Below, one piece after another: positions 15,555-26,521 of a stretch of 26,521 nucleotides of DNA (positions are counted from its first letter, which is position 1; every line of letters starts with the position of its first letter). Where the stretch lies: positions 1-26,521 of the forward strand of contig CALOBA010000035.1 in the NCBI GenBank assembly GCA_942491465.1, given 5' to 3'. Under the pieces are notes generated by a model. It was given only the letters and a program-made list of their open reading frames with translations, was not told the DNA's origin and made no database searches. This stretch comes from CALOBA01 sp942491465 (lineage in GTDB: Bacteria; Pseudomonadota; Gammaproteobacteria; Chromatiales; Chromatiaceae). Both the position numbers and the translations under genes were made by a program.

Positions 15555-16652
15555 ATGTCCAGAACCCCGATCCCCTGTGTCGGCTTCGTCGCCCCCAGCG
15601 GCACCGGCAAGACCACCCTGGTGCGCAAGCTCGTGCCCATATTGCGCCGGCGCGGGCTGCGCGTGGGCTATCTCAAGCACGCCCATCACGGCTTCGATAT
15701 CGACCAGCCCGGCAAGGACAGCTACGAGGTCCGTGCCGCCGGGGCCGAGCAGGTGATGATCGCCTCGGACGAGCGCTGGGCCTGTATGCGCGAGACGCCG
15801 GCCGGCCGGCCGAGCTTCGAGGCCATGCGCGGTCACTTTCAGCCCGCCTTCGAACAGGGGCTGCTGGACCTGCTGCTGGTGGAGGGCTTCCACACCGAGC
15901 GCTACCCCAAGATCGAGGTGCATCGCCCCAAGCTCGGCAAGCCGCCGATGTATCCCGAAGACCCGGACATCATCGCCGTGGCCACCGACGGCACGCTGGC
16001 CGGGGAGGATTACCCGTCCGTGCTGCCGGTGGACAACCCGGAGGCGATCGCCGATTTCATCCAGCGCGGCCTATCCGACGAGCGTTTCCGCCAGGAAGAC
16101 CCGCGCGATGCCCTGGTGCGCTACTACCGCTGGCTGCGCAACTACGGCTACAACGATGCCGAGTCCGGCAACGGCTCGGTGCGCATCGGCGAGCGGTTCT
16201 GGATCACGCCGGCGGATGGCGGCGCCGACGAGCTGACCAGCGACGATCTCATCGCCTGTCCGCTGGAGGGCGACCTGCCCGCGGGGGCCTCGGCGGATGC
16301 GGCGCTGCATCAGCAGCTCTATCGCGCCCAGTCCGAGGCCCGCGCCCTGCTGCACAGCCATGGCGCCTATTCGGTGGCGGTCAGCTTCGCCGGGCGCGAC
16401 TTTCAGCCGGTGGACTTCGAGGGTCGGCTCTGCTTCGCCACGGTGCCGGTGCTCGGCATCGACCACGCCGACCACGACACCAAGGCCCCGGCCCAGGTGG
16501 CCGAGGTCCTGACCGCGGTGCCCGCGGTGATCCTGGCCGGCCACGGTGTCTACTGCTGGGGCGAGGACCTGAAGCAGGCCTACCGCTGGACCTGCTCGCT
16601 GGAGCTGTCGGCGAAGATCTATGTGCTGGCGCGGGAGGCGGCGGGGCTCTGA
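15555..16652 (+). CDS. MobB-class II aldolase fusion protein
   Basis: Residues 1-170 are MobB, the GTP-binding adaptor of molybdenum cofactor (MGD) synthesis: P-loop GFVAPSGTGKTTL (10-22), GYLKHAHHGFDID (38-50), and VEGFHTERYPKIEVHR (109-124). Residues ~185-365 are a class II aldolase/adducin domain: SGNGSVRIGERFWITPADG (204-222), the metal-binding pair H267/H269 (LLHSHGAYSVAVS) and the third histidine H330 (AGHGVYCWGEDL). The catalytic glutamate typical of sugar-phosphate aldolases is not evident where expected (SADAALHQQLY), so the aldolase half may bind metal or a cofactor without that chemistry. The frame is continuous and a GAGGAA site precedes the ATG. Standalone MobB is ~170 aa, so this is a true fusion. 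The gene is monocistronic and ends convergent with dnaE. Nothing is seen in the 103-bp gap after it. Confidence 0.85.
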   Translation: MSRTPIPCVGFVAPSGTGKTTLVRKLVPILRRRGLRVGYLKHAHHGFDIDQPGKDSYEVRAAGAEQVMIASDERWACMRETPAGRPSFEAMRGHFQPAFEQGLLDLLLVEGFHTERYPKIEVHRPKLGKPPMYPEDPDIIAVATDGTLAGEDYPSVLPVDNPEAIADFIQRGLSDERFRQEDPRDALVRYYRWLRNYGYNDAESGNGSVRIGERFWITPADGGADELTSDDLIACPLEGDLPAGASADAALHQQLYRAQSEARALLHSHGAYSVAVSFAGRDFQPVDFEGRLCFATVPVLGIDHADHDTKAPAQVAEVLTAVPAVILAGHGVYCWGEDLKQAYRWTCSLELSAKIYVLAREAAGL

Positions 16653-16755
16653 GTCGTCCGCCCGCGCCGCAATAGGACCAACCAACGCGCACCCATCGGG
16701 ACGCAACCGAAATCGGTCTCGGGACGCTGCGCAGGGTGCCTGCGCTGCAACAGGC

Positions 16756-20361
<3,606 letters not shown>

Positions 20362-20443
20362 CGGGGGTCTCGGGGGTGGCTGACTGGGGGCGGTGATTGT
20401 ACGGCAGAAGGCCGCACACAGGCCGCGGGCGCTGACCCGGTAG

Positions 20444-20463
20444 GTCGGGCGGGGGTGCCCGAC
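20444..20463. repeat. Short hairpin repeat upstream of dnaE
   Basis: GTCGGGC-GGGGGT-GCCCGAC is a 7-bp stem in the dnaE-nudB gap, of the GGGCACCCC..GCCCGAC type. It is probably a dispersed repeat. Confidence 0.4.
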
Positions 20464-20558
20464 GGACCAACGCCGCGACAGCGCAGGCGACGGGTCACCG
20501 TCATTGACCTGATACCCGGTCCCGTCATATCGCCAGCGGCGGGGGCCTGTAAGAATGA

Positions 20559-20654
20559 CTCACGCGGAGGCACGAAGAAGAGAGGATGCCGCAGTCAGGT
20601 TCGCGCACCGGCATCCGTCTTTCTTCTCTCCGTGTCTTCGTGCCTCCGTGTGAG
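20559..20654. repeat. Two-tier long hairpin element upstream of dnaE
   Basis: The outer arms 20559-20578 (CTCACGCGGAGGCACGAAGA) and 20635-20654 pair with one mismatch; an inner stem GGATGCCG (20584-20591) / CGGCATCC (20609-20616) sits inside. The total is ~96 bp. It lies in the 471-bp gap 20362-20832, which has no gene. The arms are of the CACGGAGGCACGAAGA type that recurs in proteobacterial intergenic DNA. The rest of the gap shows CCTAAGTCAAGG near 20735 (shared in reverse complement with 14568-14579) and nothing else. Confidence 0.65.
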
Positions 20655-20832
20655 CATCTCTTGGCGCTGAGACTCAGCCACGCAGCGTCGGAAACCGGGG
20701 ACGGGGTTGCCGAGATCCGAGAAGATTTCGACAGCCTAAGTCAAGGAGCTGCGGTCGTAGTCTGCTGTTGCCGAGGTGTCGATCGCGTTCCCGCAAGGCA
20801 ACGTCGTTGCAGCTGATGCTATGAGCCCCCGC

Positions 20833-21321
20833 TCAGCGCTGCCGGGGCTGGGCAGGCGGACCCCGGCGGCCGTCCGGGGGCAGGCCGGCGAGCAGGCGGA
20901 TGGCGTCGCGGTTGGTCCAGGAGCTGACCTGCTCCAGGGCCTTGTCCAGGGGCAGCCAGAGATAGCTGCCGTGCTCGTTGCGGTTGAGGCGAATCAGGCG
21001 CCGGGAGGGCAATGGCAGCGCGTACCAGTGCTCGCGGTTGAAGCAGGCGCCTTTAGGGTAGCGCTTGCGCCAGGCGGGGATGATCGGGAACAGCCGTGAT
21101 TGGCTCAGATTGACCAGCGCCGCGGCCCCAAGCAGCCCGGTCTCTTCGCGCACCTCGCGCAGCGCGGCGCGCCGCGGGCTCTCGCCGCGCTCCAGGCTGC
21201 CGGTGACCGATTGCCAGAAGCCCTCGGGACGGACGCGGTTCATCAGCAGGAACTCACCGGCGGCGGTGAAGATCACCACCAGCACGGATTCGGGGCGCTT
21301 TTTCGGGGCGGCTTCGGGCAT
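20833..21321 (-). CDS. nudB: Dihydroneopterin triphosphate diphosphatase (Nudix)
   Basis: This 162-aa Nudix hydrolase has a perfect Nudix box G-x5-E-x7-REVREETGLL (residues 41-64: G41, E47, R55, E56, E59, E60, G62). It resembles E. coli NudB (150 aa), including MNRVRPEGFWQSVTGSLE at the front and FNREHWYALPLP in the middle. NudB removes pyrophosphate from dihydroneopterin triphosphate in folate synthesis. The gene follows aspS by 134 bp on the same strand, the order seen in E. coli (aspS-nudB), which supports the name. The tail from ~145 (PPDGRRGPPAQPRQR) is a low-complexity extension. The gap to aspS holds no clear terminator. Confidence 0.9.
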   Translation of the reverse strand: MPEAAPKKRPESVLVVIFTAAGEFLLMNRVRPEGFWQSVTGSLERGESPRRAALREVREETGLLGAAALVNLSQSRLFPIIPAWRKRYPKGACFNREHWYALPLPSRRLIRLNRNEHGSYLWLPLDKALEQVSSWTNRDAIRLLAGLPPDGRRGPPAQPRQR

Positions 21322-21455
21322 GGCGGCAGGTTTCCGGGCGTGGTTGCGCGCAAAGATTAGGGGAGAATCAGCGCAAAGACGCGCGGGAGGGCTCGACAGC
21401 CTGTCGCCCTACCCTGGCTGTCCCGGCGAGCCCTCGGCGTCTAAGGATTCCCCGC

Positions 21456-23234
21456 TCAGGCCCGCAGTTTGATCCGCAGCGCCAACTCCTTGAGCTGGGC
21501 CTCGTCGACGCTCGACGGGGCCGAGGTCAGCAGGCAGGAGGCGCTCTGGGTCTTCGGGAAGGCGATGACGTCGCGGATGGACTGACTGCCGCTCATCAGC
21601 ATCACCAGCCGATCGAGCCCGAAGGCGATGCCGCCGTGGGGCGGGCAGCCGAAGCGCAGGGCATCGAGCAGGAAGCCGAAGCGGTCCTGGGCCTCCTCGT
21701 CGCTGATGGCGAGCAGCTTGAAGATGCGCCGCTGCACGTCCTCGCGATGGATACGGATGGAGCCGCCGCCGACCTCGGTGCCGTTCAGGACCAGGTCGTA
21801 GGCGCGGGACTCGCAGCCGGCGGGGTCGGCCTCAAGCGCCTCGAGCTGGTCCGCCTTGGGCGACGTGAACGGGTGGTGCAGCGCAACCCAGCGCCCGGTG
21901 TGGGGCTCGCGCTCGAACATCGGGAAGTCCACCACCCACAGCGGGCGCCAGTCGCCCTCGAGCAGGCCGCGGTCGTGGCCGAGCTTGACGCGCAGGGCGC
22001 CGATGGACTCGTTGACCACGTTGGTCTTGTCGGCGCCGAAGAAGATCAAGTCGCCGTCGACGGCCCCGGTGCGCGCCATGATGCCCTGCACCGCGCTGTC
22101 GGGCAGGAACTTGAGGATCGGCGACTGCAGACCGTCACGGCCCTTGCCGGCCCAGTCGTTGACCTTGATGTAGGCCAGGCCCTTGGCGCCGTAGATGCCG
22201 ACGTACTTGGTGTATTCGTCGATCTCCTTGCGGCTGAGCGTGGCGCCGGCGGGCAGGCGCAGCGCAACCACGCGGCCCTCCGGGTCCTTGGCCGGGCCGG
22301 CGAAGACCTTGAAGTCCACCTCGCCCATCAGGTCGGCCACGTCGATCAGCTCCAGCGGCACGCGCAGGTCCGGGCGGTCGGAGCCGTAGCGGCGCATGGC
22401 CTCGGCATAGGTCATCCGGGGGAACGGCTCGGCCAGGTCCACGCCCAGCACCTCGTTGAACAGCTTGCGGATCATCTGCTCCATCAGCCCGGTCAGCTGG
22501 TCCTCGTCCATGAACGAGACCTCGATGTCGAGCTGGGTGAACTCGGGCTGGCGGTCGGCGCGCAGGTCCTCATCGCGGAAACAGCGGGCGATCTGGTAGT
22601 AGCGGTCCATGCCCGACATCATCAGCAGCTGCTTGAACAGCTGCGGCGACTGCGGCAGGGCATAGAACTCGCCCGGATGGACACGGCTCGGCACCAGATA
22701 GTCCCGCGCGCCTTCCGGGGTGGACTTGGTGAGGATCGGCGTCTCGATGTCGAGGAAGCCCTCGGTGTCCAGGAAGGTGCGCATGGACTGGGTAACGCGG
22801 CTGCGCAGGCGCAGCTTCTCCTGCATCTCCGGGCGGCGCAGGTCAATATAGCGATAGCGCAGCCGCACCTCTTCAGAGGTATCGGCGCCGTGCTCGTCGA
22901 GCTGGAACGGCGGGGTGTCGGCCCGGTTCAACAGGGTCAGCTCCAGGCCCAGGACCTCCACCTCGCCGGTGGGCAGATCGGGGTTGATGGTGCCCTCGGG
23001 GCGCCGGCGCACCCTCCCGCGGACCTGGAGCACGAACTCGCTGCGCACCTGCTCGGCCAGCGCGAAGGTCTCGACCCGATCCGGGTCGAACACCACCTGC
23101 AACAGGCCGCTGCGGTCGCGCAGGTCCACGAAGATGACCCCGCCGTGGTCGCGACGCCGATGCGCCCACCCACAGAGCTGGATTTCCTGATCGATGAGGT
23201 CGCTGGTGACGACCCCGCAATAATGACTGCGCAT
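21456..23234 (-). CDS. aspS: Aspartyl-tRNA synthetase
   Basis: This 592-aa class IIb synthetase is almost the same length as the E. coli enzyme (590). It has an N-terminal anticodon-binding OB fold (CGWAHRRRDHGGVIFVDLRD, 21-40), motif 2 with FRDEDLRADRQPEFTQ (219-234), the bacterial GAD insertion (~290-420), and motif 3 GIAFGLDRL (535-543). It charges tRNA-Asp. H30 in the RRRDHGG loop matches the histidine linked in Pseudomonas to non-discriminating enzymes that also charge tRNA-Asn. The start MRSHYCG is chosen because homologues begin there; the frame stays open far upstream only because it runs into the GC-rich tandem array. A good promoter candidate lies 78 bp upstream of the ATG. Confidence 0.96.
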   Translation of the reverse strand: MRSHYCGVVTSDLIDQEIQLCGWAHRRRDHGGVIFVDLRDRSGLLQVVFDPDRVETFALAEQVRSEFVLQVRGRVRRRPEGTINPDLPTGEVEVLGLELTLLNRADTPPFQLDEHGADTSEEVRLRYRYIDLRRPEMQEKLRLRSRVTQSMRTFLDTEGFLDIETPILTKSTPEGARDYLVPSRVHPGEFYALPQSPQLFKQLLMMSGMDRYYQIARCFRDEDLRADRQPEFTQLDIEVSFMDEDQLTGLMEQMIRKLFNEVLGVDLAEPFPRMTYAEAMRRYGSDRPDLRVPLELIDVADLMGEVDFKVFAGPAKDPEGRVVALRLPAGATLSRKEIDEYTKYVGIYGAKGLAYIKVNDWAGKGRDGLQSPILKFLPDSAVQGIMARTGAVDGDLIFFGADKTNVVNESIGALRVKLGHDRGLLEGDWRPLWVVDFPMFEREPHTGRWVALHHPFTSPKADQLEALEADPAGCESRAYDLVLNGTEVGGGSIRIHREDVQRRIFKLLAISDEEAQDRFGFLLDALRFGCPPHGGIAFGLDRLVMLMSGSQSIRDVIAFPKTQSASCLLTSAPSSVDEAQLKELALRIKLRA

Positions 23235-23311
23235 GCTTGGCCTGCTGTTGCTTGTCCGGGTGGCGGCTGGGATCGCGGCACCGCGCCAACACCGCCGGCA
23301 AAAGACCGAGC

Positions 23312-23340
23312 AAGATACGCATTGCGCGAGCCCGGCGCAA
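23312..23340 (-). promoter_or_regulatory. Putative sigma-70 promoter of aspS
   Basis: On the minus strand TTGCGC (23335-23340), a 17-bp spacer and TATCTT (23312-23317) give the optimal spacing. This would put the transcript start about 70 bp ahead of the aspS ATG and leave the tandem array outside the transcript. Confidence 0.5.
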
Positions 23341-23409
23341 GATCGACGCCGCGCTGTGCGGCTGTAATGCCGGCAGCCACGGCTCGACATTTGGTTGAAC
23401 CCAGCCTTC

Positions 23410-24984
23410 GAGCAGCGGCGTCTCGCCGCTGAGCGACGGCTTTGGGGGCTCGGCGTTGCGCTCCCTCGGGGGCGGGACGCCCCCGCTCCGGCTTGGGAGC
23501 AGCGGCGTCTCGCCGCTGAGCGACGGCTGCGGGGGCTCGGCGTTGCGCTCCCTCGGGGGCGGGACGCCCCCGCTCCGGCTTGGGGGTAGCGGCGTCTCGC
23601 CGCTGAGCGGCGGCTGCGGGGGCTTGGCGTTGCGCTCCCTCGGGGGCGGGACGCCCCCGCTCCGGCTTGGGAGCAGCGGCGTCTCGCCGCTGAGCGACGG
23701 CGGCGGGGACTTGGCGTTGCGCTCCCTCGGGGGCGGGACGCCCCCGCTCCGGCTTGGGAGCAGCGGCGTCTCGCCGCTGAGCGGCGGCTTTGGGGGCTTG
23801 GCGTTGCGCTCCCTCGGGGGCGGGACGCCCCCGCTCCGGCCTGGGAGCAGCGGCGTCTCGCCGCTGAGCGACGGCTGCGGGGGCTCGGCGTTGCGCTCCC
23901 TCGGGGGCGGGACGCCCCCGCTCCGGCTTGGGAGCAGCGGCGTCTCGCCGCTGAGCGGCGGCTGCGGGGGCTTGGCGTTGCGCTCCCTCGGGGGCGGGAC
24001 GCCCCCGCTCCGGCTTGGGAGCAGCGGCGTCTCGCCGCTGAGCGACGGCCGGCTGCGGGGCTTGGCGTTGCGCTCCTCGGGGGCGGGACGCCCCCGCTCC
24101 GGCTTGGGAGCAGCGGCGTCTCGCCGCTGAGCGGCGGCTTTGGGGGCTTGGCGTTGCGCTCCCTCGGGGGCGGGACGCCCCCGCTCCGGCTTGGGAGCAG
24201 CGGCGTCTCGCCGCTGAGCGGCGGCTGCGGGGGCTTGGCGTTGCGCTCGCTCGGGGGCGGGACGCCCCCGCTCCGGCTTGGGAGCAGCGGCGTCTCGCCG
24301 CTGAGCGGCGGCTGCGGGGGCTTGGCGTTGCGCTCCCTCGGGGGCGGGACGCCCCCGCTCCGGCTTGGGAGCAGCGGCGTCTCGGCGTCGCTGAGCGACG
24401 GCTTTGCGGGGGCTTGGCGTTGCGCGCGCTCGGGGGCGGTACGCCCCCGCTCCGGCTTGGGAGCAGCGGCGTCCCGCCGCTGAGCGGCGGCTGCGGGGGC
24501 TTGGCGTTGCGCTCGCTCGGGGCGGGACGCCGCCCCGCTCCGGCTTGGGAGCAGCGGCGTCTCGCCGCTGAGCGACGGCTGCGGGGCTTGGCGTTGCGCT
24601 CGCTCGGGGGCGGGACGCCCCTCCCGCTGGCCGGCGGTTGCGGGAGCAGCGGCGTCTCGCCGCCGAGCGACGGCTGCGGGGGCTTGGCGTTGCGCTCGCT
24701 CGGGGGCGGGACGCCCCGGCTTGGGAGCAGCGGCGTCTCGCCGCTGAGCGACGGCTGCGGGGGCTTGGCGTTGCGCTCGCTCGGGGGCGTGGACGCCCCC
24801 GGTCTGGCTTGGGAGCAGCGGCGTCTCGCCGCCGAGCGACGGCTTCTGGGGCTGGGTTGGGGGGCGCTCGCCGGGGCAGGACGCCCCTGCGGGGCCCGGG
24901 AGCAGGGAGCCGCCGAGCGACGGCTTCGGTGAGCAACGTGCGTTGCGCCCGCTCCCGGGGCCTGACGCCATCACACCGCCTTGG
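23410..24984. repeat. Tandem array of eighteen ~87-bp double-hairpin units
   Basis: Units start at 23410, 23497, 23584, 23671, 23758, 23845, 23932, 24019, 24108, 24195, 24282, 24369, 24461, 24549, 24644, 24725, 24813 and 24900. Units 1-7 and 9-11 are exactly 87 bp; later ones are 81-95 bp and the last is strongly degenerate. Each unit carries hairpin A, CAGCGGCG-TCT-CGCCGCTG, and hairpin B, GGGGGCG-GGA-CGCCCCC, separated by a linker containing CTTGGCGTTGCGCTC. The period is a multiple of three, so long open frames cross it in several frames, but many indels are not multiples of three, so it is not under coding constraint. It sits between the divergent aspS and DUF4062 genes. Confidence 0.95.
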
Positions 24985-25139
24985 GAGACCGGCCAGGTCT
25001 TCACCGCCGAGGCCCTGCAACAAGTCTTTCACCTCACCCACGAGAAGCCCCGCGACCAAGACTGGGAGCGCCACGTCGTCGACTCCCCCCACCACAGCCG
25101 ATTGCGCCGCTGTGGCCCGCGGCCCGTTGAATGGCCGTT
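24985..25139 (+). other. Region between array and DUF4062 gene, possible coding debris
   Basis: One plus frame reads TGQVFTAEALQQVFHLTHEK then PRDQDWERHVVDSPHHSRL, with a protein-like composition unlike the array, and stays open into the MTSMTRPRIF start of the next gene. It could be a remnant or an N-terminal extension. I do not recognise it. The TATAAT at 25140 argues that the DUF4062 transcript starts after it. Confidence 0.3.
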
Positions 25140-25145
25140 TATAAT
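25140..25145 (+). promoter_or_regulatory. Consensus -10 (TATAAT) ahead of the DUF4062 gene
   Basis: A perfect TATAAT stands out in very GC-rich DNA, ~32 bp before the ATG at 25177. No good -35 hexamer is visible at 16-18 bp, so an activator or UP contribution would be needed. Confidence 0.45.
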
Positions 25146-25176
25146 CGCCCGCCCCCCGCCAAGGCCACCGTCAAAG

Positions 25177-26521
25177 ATGACCAGCATGACCCGCCCGCGC
25201 ATCTTCGTCTCCGGCGTCGGCGGCTGGAACTCGCCACTGCCCGCCGCCAGGTCGCCGCCACGCTGCACACCCTGGGTTTCGACCCCATCACCCAAGACGC
25301 ATTCCCCACCGGCTTCGGCGAGCTGCGCGCCTGGCTGGAGCAGCAGATCGCCCGCTGCGACGGCGTGTTGCAGCTCGTCGGCCTCGCCTACGGCGCCGAG
25401 CCCCCGGACTGCGACGACCCTGCCCGCCCCTGGCCCGACCCCGAGTTTGGCCGCTGCTCCTACACCCAGTACGAACTATTGCACGGCGCGCGCACCGGCA
25501 AGCGCACCTGGGTCATCGAGGTCGGCCCCGAGTGCCTGCGCGACGCCCCGCCCGAGGCGCTCGACCTGCCCCGCCCCCGCGACGGCGAGCCCCCGCACCC
25601 CGACCCCGCCGCCCATCAGGCCGAGCGCCGCGCCCTGCAGCGCGACTACCTGAGTGGCTGCGCCGACAACCACCTGCGCCACAAGGCAGCGACGCCGAGC
25701 TGGAGGTCGGCCGTGCGGCGGCTGCAAGACGACCTCGAGGCCCTGCGTGCCGGCGCGGAGGCCCGCGGCCAGCGCCGGCTCGGCCTGTTGCTGGCCGCCG
25801 TGCTCGTCGGCCTGATCGGCCTCGGCGAAGGGGGCTTTTTCGGTTGGGTCGGCTACCAGCGGCTGCATACCGACACCCTGCAACAGGCCGAGATCACCAC
25901 CGCGCGCATCCGCGCCCACCTGCTTGAGGCCGTGCAGGCCAACTATCAACGCGAGATCGCCGCCGCCGACCAACCCAGCGACTGGCAACAGCGCGAGCGC
26001 CTGCGCCAGGCCGCCGAGGCCCAGCGCGAGGCCCAGCTCGCCCGCCGCGAGGCCGATATCTTTCCGGAGATCGAGGTCCTGGCCGGCCGGCCCGGCGACG
26101 CCAGGGTTCAGCCGCATCTACGCGCAGCAAGGCGCCGAGCAGGCCCTCGCCTTCATCGAGACCCGCCGCCCCGGCATCCTCGAGCGCGTCCGCCGACAGC
26201 GCAATGCCGCCGAGGCGCGCATCCGCGCCGGGCTCGCGCCGCTGCTCCGAGGTCCTCAAGCTGGCCCCAAACTGGCCGGACGCCATCCGCCAGGCCATGC
26301 GGTTCCACGGCGAGCAGGGCGACCAGGCCCGCATCAAAGACACGCTGGACCAGGCCGAGGCCGAGTTCCGCCGCGCCTTCGACCTCGCCCAACGCCTGAC
26401 CGGGCTGGACCCGGACCAGACCGAGTGGCAGCGCGACCTGTCGGTCTCGCACAACAGGCTCGGCGACATCGCCGTCGCCCGCGGCGACCTGGCCGCGGCC
26501 GAGGCCGCCTACCGCGCCGGG
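25177..26521 (+). pseudogene. DUF4062-transmembrane-TPR protein, three apparent frameshifts, runs off window
   Basis: The start reads MTSMTRPRIFVSGVG, the usual opening of DUF4062 domains. The frame shifts near 25220-25232 into ELATARRQVAATLHTLGFDP ... IARCDGVLQLVGLAYGAEPP ... FGRCSYTQYELLHGARTGKR, completing DUF4062. A membrane segment (GLLLAAVLVGLIGLGEGGFF, ~25786-25845) and a coiled, Gln/Arg/Glu-rich region follow. A second shift near 26106 gives FSRIYAQQGAEQALAFIETR; a third near 26246 gives EVLKLAPNWPDAIRQAMRFH and a TPR-like end with WQRDLSVSHNRLGDIAVARG. Family members continue with many such TPRs, so the 3' part lies outside the window. It is probably a membrane-anchored, TIR-like/STAND-associated signalling or defence-type protein; that role is inference. 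The frameshifts mean either a decayed gene or sequence errors. Confidence 0.65.

Noticed and set aside
23456..24932. Plus-strand Gly/Leu/Ser-rich 29-residue repeat proteins across the array
   Set aside because: The 87-bp period is a multiple of three and lacks stops, so open frames arise automatically; frames break at each irregular unit and no ribosome site is present.
23410..24984. CRISPR array
   Set aside because: There are no unique spacers: the whole 87-bp unit repeats, and no cas genes are present.
21456..25004. A 1182-codon minus-strand open frame joining the tandem array to aspS as a giant repeat protein
   Set aside because: AspRS homologues start at 23234; the upstream part is only the stop-free, GC-rich array read in frame, and array indels of 1, 2, 5 and 8 bases rule out coding selection.

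Overview
The window is high-GC, densely coded DNA with an ordinary bacterial gene set. The best guess is a gammaproteobacterium of the purple sulfur bacterial type (Chromatiales/Chromatiaceae). The reasons are the nudB-aspS pair, a close E. coli/Pseudomonas-like AspRS and DnaE, the GNAT-DUF7931 protein, and the many dispersed GC-rich palindromic repeats between genes. No rRNA, tRNA, CRISPR array or intact insertion sequence was seen. The taxonomy is inference from protein resemblance, not from a marker RNA.

Region by region. (1) 1-976 holds a decayed TumE/TumA-type toxin-antitoxin pair (stop codon in the antitoxin, frameshift and 5' truncation in the toxin), flanked by two direct copies of a ~132-bp palindrome-bearing repeat. 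(2) 977-5899, minus strand, is a three-gene operon: a GldA-like ABC ATPase, a 970-aa fusion of ABC-2 permease and GldG-like auxiliary domain, and a DUF4340 protein. An exported DUF4139 protein (6084-7529) lies just upstream on the same strand. (3) 7759-10424, plus strand, has a GNAT acetyltransferase with a C-terminal DUF7931-like domain and an exported lytic-transglycosylase-like protein. (4) 10425-10951 has no intact gene; it holds coding debris (including one WD40 blade) and hairpin repeats. (5) 10952-15227, minus strand, encodes what looks like a soluble NADH-linked fumarate reductase: an FeS subunit, an FrdA-like flavoprotein without the covalent-FAD histidine, and a NuoF-like NADH/FMN subunit, followed by a small lipoprotein. 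The FeS and flavoprotein genes are separated by ~400 bp with a small Rpn/DUF4351 remnant and a long inverted repeat. (6) 15555-16652, plus strand, is a MobB-class II aldolase fusion. (7) 16756-23234, minus strand, has dnaE, nudB and aspS. (8) 23410-24984 is a tandem array of eighteen ~87-bp units, each able to form two strong hairpins, lying between the divergent aspS and a DUF4062-TM-TPR gene (25177 to the window end) that carries three apparent frameshifts.

How the genes work together: NADH would enter the NuoF-like subunit (FMN, 4Fe-4S), pass through the three FeS clusters of the 214-aa subunit and reduce fumarate on the flavoprotein. The GldA/permease-GldG/DUF4340 set would form one envelope ABC complex. 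DnaE, NudB and AspRS are housekeeping. The least explained material is the 87-bp hairpin array and the general load of palindromic repeats in nearly every intergenic gap over 300 bp.
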